DNA of 57,088 bases from an uncultured Lachnospiraceae bacterium (GTDB lineage: Bacteria; Bacillota; Clostridia; Lachnospirales; Lachnospiraceae). The position numbers and the translations under genes were made by a program. Numbering within the stretch: position 1 is the first letter of the stretch; the number at the start of each line of letters is the position of its first letter. Location: contig CACYHD010000003.1 of the NCBI GenBank assembly GCA_902774125.1, positions 1-57,088 on the forward strand, given 5' to 3'. The notes below the pieces were generated by a model. It did not search any database, had not been told where the DNA came from, and saw only the letters and a program-made list of their open reading frames with translations. Below are positions 53,496 to 57,088 of the stretch, one piece after another.

Positions 53496-54200
53496 TCATT
53501 TCAATACTCCAAAAACAATCATTCGTTCATTACTATCAGCTGACTGACAGGTGGATAGAGCAATCAATTTAGATTGTTCATTGACTTCCTTTGGTTCATA
53601 TATTAACGCATGCTTCTTCAAATACTTCAAACGTATACTGTTAACACTTTCCGGAGGATCAAAAATCACTTTATCCGTAGCCATCGCTATACACGATGCA
53701 AAAATAGTGATTTGATATTCCTTTCCATTCACAACAGTTAACTTACCTGTTGTATGTTCATTGAAGTATTTTTTGTCCTTGTAATTATCAAGGGCGCCAA
53801 ACATAACACCATATTCCATATGATGACCATAAACTAATGAGTAATCATCACTAAATGTTTTGCTGTTTCTGCTATCCAAAAATATACTTCCTGACAAGGA
53901 AAACTCCCCAAAAGGATCCTTATTAAGATACTCCTCATTTGTTTTTCCTTGCATAACTGGATAATCTATCCTTGTACCATCAATAGTCAGCCATGCCACC
54001 GCATTCTTAGATAATTTTTTTAAATCATCTGTATTTCCAGCATTAGGTTTATAGCTTAATATGCTATTATCACTTGCTCCGCTATAAATCATATAAGCAT
54101 CCACCATTGCATATAAACAAATCAAAAATAATATAATCATAGCAATAGCTACGATACGATCTACAGTTTTATTCGCAAATATAATACTCTTTCGTAACAT
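53496..54200 (-). CDS. Class B sortase, pilin polymerase (SrtC2-like)
   Basis: The protein is 234 residues from ATG at 54200. A longer start at 54251 would lie inside the strong hairpin 54218-54271 and is disfavoured. An N-terminal TM (14-36) precedes the catalytic domain with His126 (YGHHM), Cys218 (LSTCQS) and Arg226 (ERMIVFG). In streptococcal FCT-3 loci the equivalent class B enzyme, SrtC2, polymerises FctA at its QVPTG motif; here the targets would be IIPTG and IIPVG. It lies between the major and minor pilin genes, in the same order as FCT-3. Confidence 0.9.
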   Translation of the reverse strand: MLRKSIIFANKTVDRIVAIAMIILFLICLYAMVDAYMIYSGASDNSILSYKPNAGNTDDLKKLSKNAVAWLTIDGTRIDYPVMQGKTNEEYLNKDPFGEFSLSGSIFLDSRNSKTFSDDYSLVYGHHMEYGVMFGALDNYKDKKYFNEHTTGKLTVVNGKEYQITIFASCIAMATDKVIFDPPESVNSIRLKYLKKHALIYEPKEVNEQSKLIALSTCQSADSNERMIVFGVLK

Positions 54201-54217
54201 TTTCTCTTTTATCAAAT

Positions 54218-54271
54218 AAAGAATTATACACAGGCTGGTTTCCGCATCCAACCTGTATCGTATAATTCTTT
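54218..54271 (-). promoter_or_regulatory. Strong hairpin (attenuator-like) between pilin and sortase genes
   Basis: On the minus strand AAAGAATTATAC pairs with GTATAATTCTTT, and inside it ACAGGTTGG pairs with CCAGCCTGT, giving about 21 bp of stem around a 9-base loop. The downstream run is U-rich but interrupted. It lies 35 bp after the pilin stop and 17 bp before the sortase start, where it could reduce read-through or protect the pilin mRNA. Confidence 0.75.
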
Positions 54272-54306
54272 ACTAAATATGGGTTACCACTAGAACCTAA
54301 TCAATA

Positions 54307-55428
54307 TTAATATGCCGCTCTTCTCTTTCTGCTAATAGCAAAAATAGCAATTGCTCCTATTAAAAGAATTCCAATAGCGTATGGTGCTATAGCTATAATA
54401 ATACCTGTTGGAATAATCCCATCACGTCTGTTAGTAAAAGCAACCTCGTGATCAGAGTTAGCTAAGGTAATATTACCTGTACTATTACCTGACACTGTAC
54501 TTCCACTATCAAGAATGTATGAAGCTGTATAATCTTGTTCTGCTTCTGATACAGAACATACAGCACCTTGGTTCAAGCCAAGAACCTGTAAACTACTACC
54601 GTTAGTCAAAGAGAATGTAGTAGTTACTGTTCCATTGTTTTCAACAGTAATATAAGTTGGGTCTCCTGTTACATCATTTGTTACCAATGGATATACACCT
54701 GGGTTTGCTCCGGATATACTTAGAGTAAAGGTAAATCTCTTGTTCTTATCACCTTGATTACCTGTGATTGTCTTGTTGAAACTAAAATCATGCTGTGTAA
54801 GTGTGTTGGTATATCCTGAACTTTTTACATCTGGATTTGTTACATACTCACCATCCTTATTAATGTTGGTAGCTTCATCTCTAAGTACATAACTGTCAAC
54901 CGAGAGAACATTATTAGCATCAGTAACAACAAATACATCCAAATATCTCATAGCGTTAGAATCATAAGTAACACCTGGTAGGTGATTATCAGTTTCTTCA
55001 ATTGCATATCTGTACACACCCGGTCTAGTAAAAGTGTTAGGCTGGAAAGTAACTGTAACCGACTTTTGCGCATATTTCTTTCCTGCCGTTGGATTATTTG
55101 GGTCTGCATCAGAAGGAAGTCCTGGTATAGTACTAGCCGTATCTGAATTAGAAAACTGTGCTGATCCAATAGAACTTCCACCAGTAGATGAATTTAAAAT
55201 TTCCAAAGTAGTTGCTGTAGCAGCAACTGTCGAGCCTCTTCTAATTTGGAAATCAAACTCAACGTTTGGAATATTAGCATCCGAATCAACTACAAGATTC
55301 TTTACAATTGTTGTTGTGCCACCGCATGGTGTATAAGTAGTTTCCGCAGGTGTGCTTACTACATAAAAACCAAGAGCCAACGCCAATGTAAATACCGAAG
55401 CCATTAATCCTTTAATTAAACTCTTCAT
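54307..55428 (-). CDS. FctA-like major pilin (T-antigen family)
   Basis: This 373-residue protein has a signal peptide (1-28) and two Ig-like domains. The first (about 35-195) ends with GVYRYAIEETD and PGVTYDSNAMRYLDVFV, close to the Spy0128/FctA pattern, where a Glu in this region helps form the isopeptide bond. The second (about 205-335) starts FNKTITGNQGDKNKRFTF. FTNRRDGIIPTG follows, then a TM helix and RKRRAAY, equivalent to the streptococcal VTNKRD.QVPTG end. It should be polymerised by the adjacent class B sortase. The RBS is AAAAGGAGG. Confidence 0.92.
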   Translation of the reverse strand: MKSLIKGLMASVFTLALALGFYVVSTPAETTYTPCGGTTTIVKNLVVDSDANIPNVEFDFQIRRGSTVAATATTLEILNSSTGGSSIGSAQFSNSDTASTIPGLPSDADPNNPTAGKKYAQKSVTVTFQPNTFTRPGVYRYAIEETDNHLPGVTYDSNAMRYLDVFVVTDANNVLSVDSYVLRDEATNINKDGEYVTNPDVKSSGYTNTLTQHDFSFNKTITGNQGDKNKRFTFTLSISGANPGVYPLVTNDVTGDPTYITVENNGTVTTTFSLTNGSSLQVLGLNQGAVCSVSEAEQDYTASYILDSGSTVSGNSTGNITLANSDHEVAFTNRRDGIIPTGIIIAIAPYAIGILLIGAIAIFAISRKRRAAY

Positions 55429-55503
55429 AATAATACCTCCTTTTGTGATTAAATGTTTTTATAACTTAAAGCATTACTCTCCACAAATGCATTTAAATAT
55501 AAA

Positions 55504-56103
55504 TTAAAATCCTCTGCGACGTAAAGAGAAAATAAGTGGTCCATCAATATCATCCATATCAATAGTTCCAAACCGACGGCTATCTTCCGTTTTTTCTCTA
55601 TAGTCGTTTAAAATAAAAGCTTTACCTTCCTCAACTGTATAAGGATATTTTATTGTTGAATTAGGATCTTTAAAAGTCGGATAATAAACATCCTCGACAG
55701 CCAAAACTCCGTTGACGAATAATTCTCCCTTATCCGTAATGTTAACTTCATTTCCTGGAAGTGCAATAACTCTTCCTACACACTTTTTTTCGTCCTTGTT
55801 ATATACAACAACAGCGTTAAGATATGGTCTTTGAAGTCTTAGTGAAACAACTAAGTCCCCATCATTAATAGCTGGATGCATATTATTACCGTAATTAATT
55901 GTAATTCCAATAACAAAATTCAATACAAGTATAATCACAACTGCAATTATAGAAATTTTAATCAAAAGATTGATAATCAATCTTTTCGTAGAAATCTTTC
56001 TAACAGGCTTAGCTGTTTCATTTGTATTTTTTTTAGGAGTTTTCTCGGTATTCTCCTCTTTTGTACTGTTAATAATTCCTTTGTTTTGAGTTTTAGATTT
56101 CAT
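55504..56103 (-). CDS. SipA-like signal peptidase homologue, catalytically dead
   Basis: This 199-residue protein has an Asn/Lys/Thr-rich cytosolic N-terminus, one TM (about 43-66) and the S26 fold. The catalytic Ser position is Asn74 (GNNMHPAINDGD instead of GxSMxPT), and the catalytic Lys is Gly110 (CVGRVIALPGN instead of KRVI). Both residues of the dyad are therefore lost. Streptococcal SipA of FCT loci has the same kind of loss (Asp and Gly) and is needed for pilus assembly as a chaperone-like factor. It is the first gene of the pilus operon; a weak -10 (TATAAT at 56175-56170) lies upstream. Confidence 0.9.
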   Translation of the reverse strand: MKSKTQNKGIINSTKEENTEKTPKKNTNETAKPVRKISTKRLIINLLIKISIIAVVIILVLNFVIGITINYGNNMHPAINDGDLVVSLRLQRPYLNAVVVYNKDEKKCVGRVIALPGNEVNITDKGELFVNGVLAVEDVYYPTFKDPNSTIKYPYTVEEGKAFILNDYREKTEDSRRFGTIDMDDIDGPLIFSLRRRGF

Positions 56104-56227
56104 AACAAATATTTTCCAAACTTGAACATAAATTTATTATCCAATAAACTTATATACAATTATATTTCTATTATAAACATTATTTGTACTAAAATCTATA
56201 GGGTTAATAGGTTTTTATAAAAAAAGA

Positions 56228-56257
56228 AACCATCAGTCAAATTATTTACTGATGGTT
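56228..56257 (-). terminator. Terminator of the ABC exporter operon
   Basis: AACCATCAGT pairs with ACTGATGGTT around a 10-base loop, followed by TTCTTTTTTT on the minus strand. It separates the ABC genes from the pilus operon. Confidence 0.88.
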
Positions 56258-56284
56258 ATTGTACTTATGTTTTTCCAGTTCTAA

Positions 56285-56995
56285 TTAAACTAGTTCTTTT
56301 CTGTCATAATGAATAGCAGCCATTACTAAAAAGATTATGGTTAAAACTATGGCCACACTAATCATCCCTGCATTTAGGGTTTGCTTTTCAATTACATTTC
56401 TAATATCTGCCAATGTAAAAATAGACAGATACTTTATTTTTTCAGCCTTCTCGCTCATCTGTGATAATATCTGTAAAAAGTAACTGATAAATACGATACC
56501 CAAACTCATTCCAAAGACTTTTTTAGTTTTATGAGTAAAGGTCGATAAAAATAGCGATAAGCTAAAGAAAACAACGGATGAAAACCACGGCGTAACACTT
56601 AAACACAAATATTCTTTTTTATTGAAATCGCCACTTAGATAGAGGCCGATATAATTAATAGGTAAACTATTTAAATACTCGATGGTTTTATCATTTTCTT
56701 CTTTAAGTAAAATGTTTGATCCTAGGATGCTGCTATATACTCCAGTTATTAACAATAAAAACACAAATCCTTCTGTCTTTAGCCATCCAAAAGCTGAATC
56801 AATTCCTGAAATATCCATATTGAAGGCTTTTAAAACATCCTCCGGAAACATCTTCATCATATCATTCATGCTAGAGATATTTTTTTCATCCACCAGCGAA
56901 GGATAAATCAAATACACCATCAAAAAAAGTGCTAACAAAATTCCTGTCCATATGAGGAAGTTTTTTAAATTTATCTTCATTTCTCTTTTAAACAT
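56285..56995 (-). CDS. ABC-2 type exporter permease, possibly with an internal deletion
   Basis: This 236-residue protein has an N-terminal helix (about 12-31), an external acidic segment (DEKNISSMNDMMKMFPEDVL), and further helices near 75-95, 135-150, 155-180 and 205-230. After TIEYLNSLPI the sequence passes directly to NYIGLYLSGDFNKKEY. In related permeases a ~30-residue segment with a TM helix usually sits there, so an in-frame deletion is suspected. The ATG directly abuts the stop codon of the ATPase gene. Confidence 0.8.
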   Translation of the reverse strand: MFKREMKINLKNFLIWTGILLALFLMVYLIYPSLVDEKNISSMNDMMKMFPEDVLKAFNMDISGIDSAFGWLKTEGFVFLLLITGVYSSILGSNILLKEENDKTIEYLNSLPINYIGLYLSGDFNKKEYLCLSVTPWFSSVVFFSLSLFLSTFTHKTKKVFGMSLGIVFISYFLQILSQMSEKAEKIKYLSIFTLADIRNVIEKQTLNAGMISVAIVLTIIFLVMAAIHYDRKELV

Positions 56996-57088
56996 TTACT
57001 GTTCCTCCTCATAATAATGCATAAATAAATCCTCTAGTGCCGGCTCTTCAATAAGAACTTTTTCAATAGGATACTTAGATAATATCTT
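56996..57088 (-). CDS. ABC transporter ATP-binding protein, C-terminal fragment
   Basis: Thirty codons and a TAA at the window edge. The end reads VLIEEPALEDLFMHYYEEE, typical of the C-terminus of ABC-2 exporter ATPases. Its stop is immediately followed by the permease ATG, with GAGGAGGAA serving as RBS. Confidence 0.8.
   Translation of the reverse strand, partial: KILSKYPIEKVLIEEPALEDLFMHYYEEEQ

Noticed and set aside
54201-54251. Longer N-terminus of the first sortase
   Set aside because: It would be encoded inside the 54218-54271 hairpin; the ATG at 54200 gives a normal TM signal.

Overview
The window reads as chromosomal DNA of a low-GC, Gram-positive anaerobe of the Clostridia, most likely a Lachnospiraceae member. 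The evidence is a clostridial-type pyruvate phosphate dikinase, an FliB-like methylase, paired GT8/acyltransferase genes, a MATE transporter fused to an ATPase domain, class B sortases, and ECF sigma/anti-sigma genes with the clostridial 'LLD.m.lVDD.yVEEA' leader. Nearly everything is on the minus strand; only one gene (30801-31802) is on the plus strand. No rRNA, tRNA, insertion sequence, prophage or CRISPR array was found. This taxonomic call is inference from gene content.

Region 1 (1-14.9 kb) is the most unusual part. It is a self-contained cell-surface system. A constitutive-looking operon encodes a 111-residue two-TM anti-sigma candidate, an ECF sigma factor, a polytopic membrane protein and a PrsW-type intramembrane protease. 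Around it lie large secreted or anchored proteins: a 496-aa protein, a 1147-aa beta-helix protein, a >1260-aa protein that runs off the window, and a 784-aa protein. Three of the four carry repeats resembling the MABP beta-prism. A shared promoter signature (GTGTGAC, 16 bp, CGTTTAT) lies upstream of three transcription units: the 496/1147/>1260-aa operon, the 784-aa gene, and a second 111-aa anti-sigma paralogue. I propose this as a dedicated ECF regulon.

Region 2 (15-20.7 kb) holds four more exported proteins: a DUF4353-like beta-helix protein, a beta-propeller with a polycationic C-terminus, a BspA-type leucine-rich repeat protein, and a small lipoprotein. Region 3 (20.9-46 kb) is mainly metabolic and envelope genes: ppdK, a cation/proton antiporter, a four-gene glycolipid-like operon (two PlsC-like acyltransferases, two GT8), FliB-like, dtd, an XRE membrane regulator, EamA, a frameshifted HAD phosphatase, LysR, a bile-acid/sodium symporter-family protein, acetolactate decarboxylase, an FGGY kinase, a HAD-IB phosphatase, a cyclase-family hydrolase, a CoA-dependent acyltransferase-like protein, a GT2-DUF218 fusion, MATE-HATPase and a phosphotriesterase-like hydrolase.

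Region 4 (46.1-56.2 kb) is a sortase-assembled pilus locus equivalent to the streptococcal FCT-3/4 cassette. In transcription order it encodes a SipA-like signal-peptidase homologue lacking both catalytic residues, an FctA/T-antigen-like major pilin, a class B sortase, an FctB-like minor pilin, a 1920-aa tip-adhesin candidate with a fibro-slime domain and Cna-B-like repeats, and a second class B sortase. A strong hairpin sits between the major pilin and the sortase. The window ends in an ABC exporter whose permease looks internally shortened.

Structural DNA is also notable. There are two arrays of a related 63-bp repeat 27 kb apart, a 180-bp run of G-tracts, a ~335-bp inverted repeat with two apical hairpins, and four places where gene ends or leaders are tandemly duplicated with periods of 30-38 bp.
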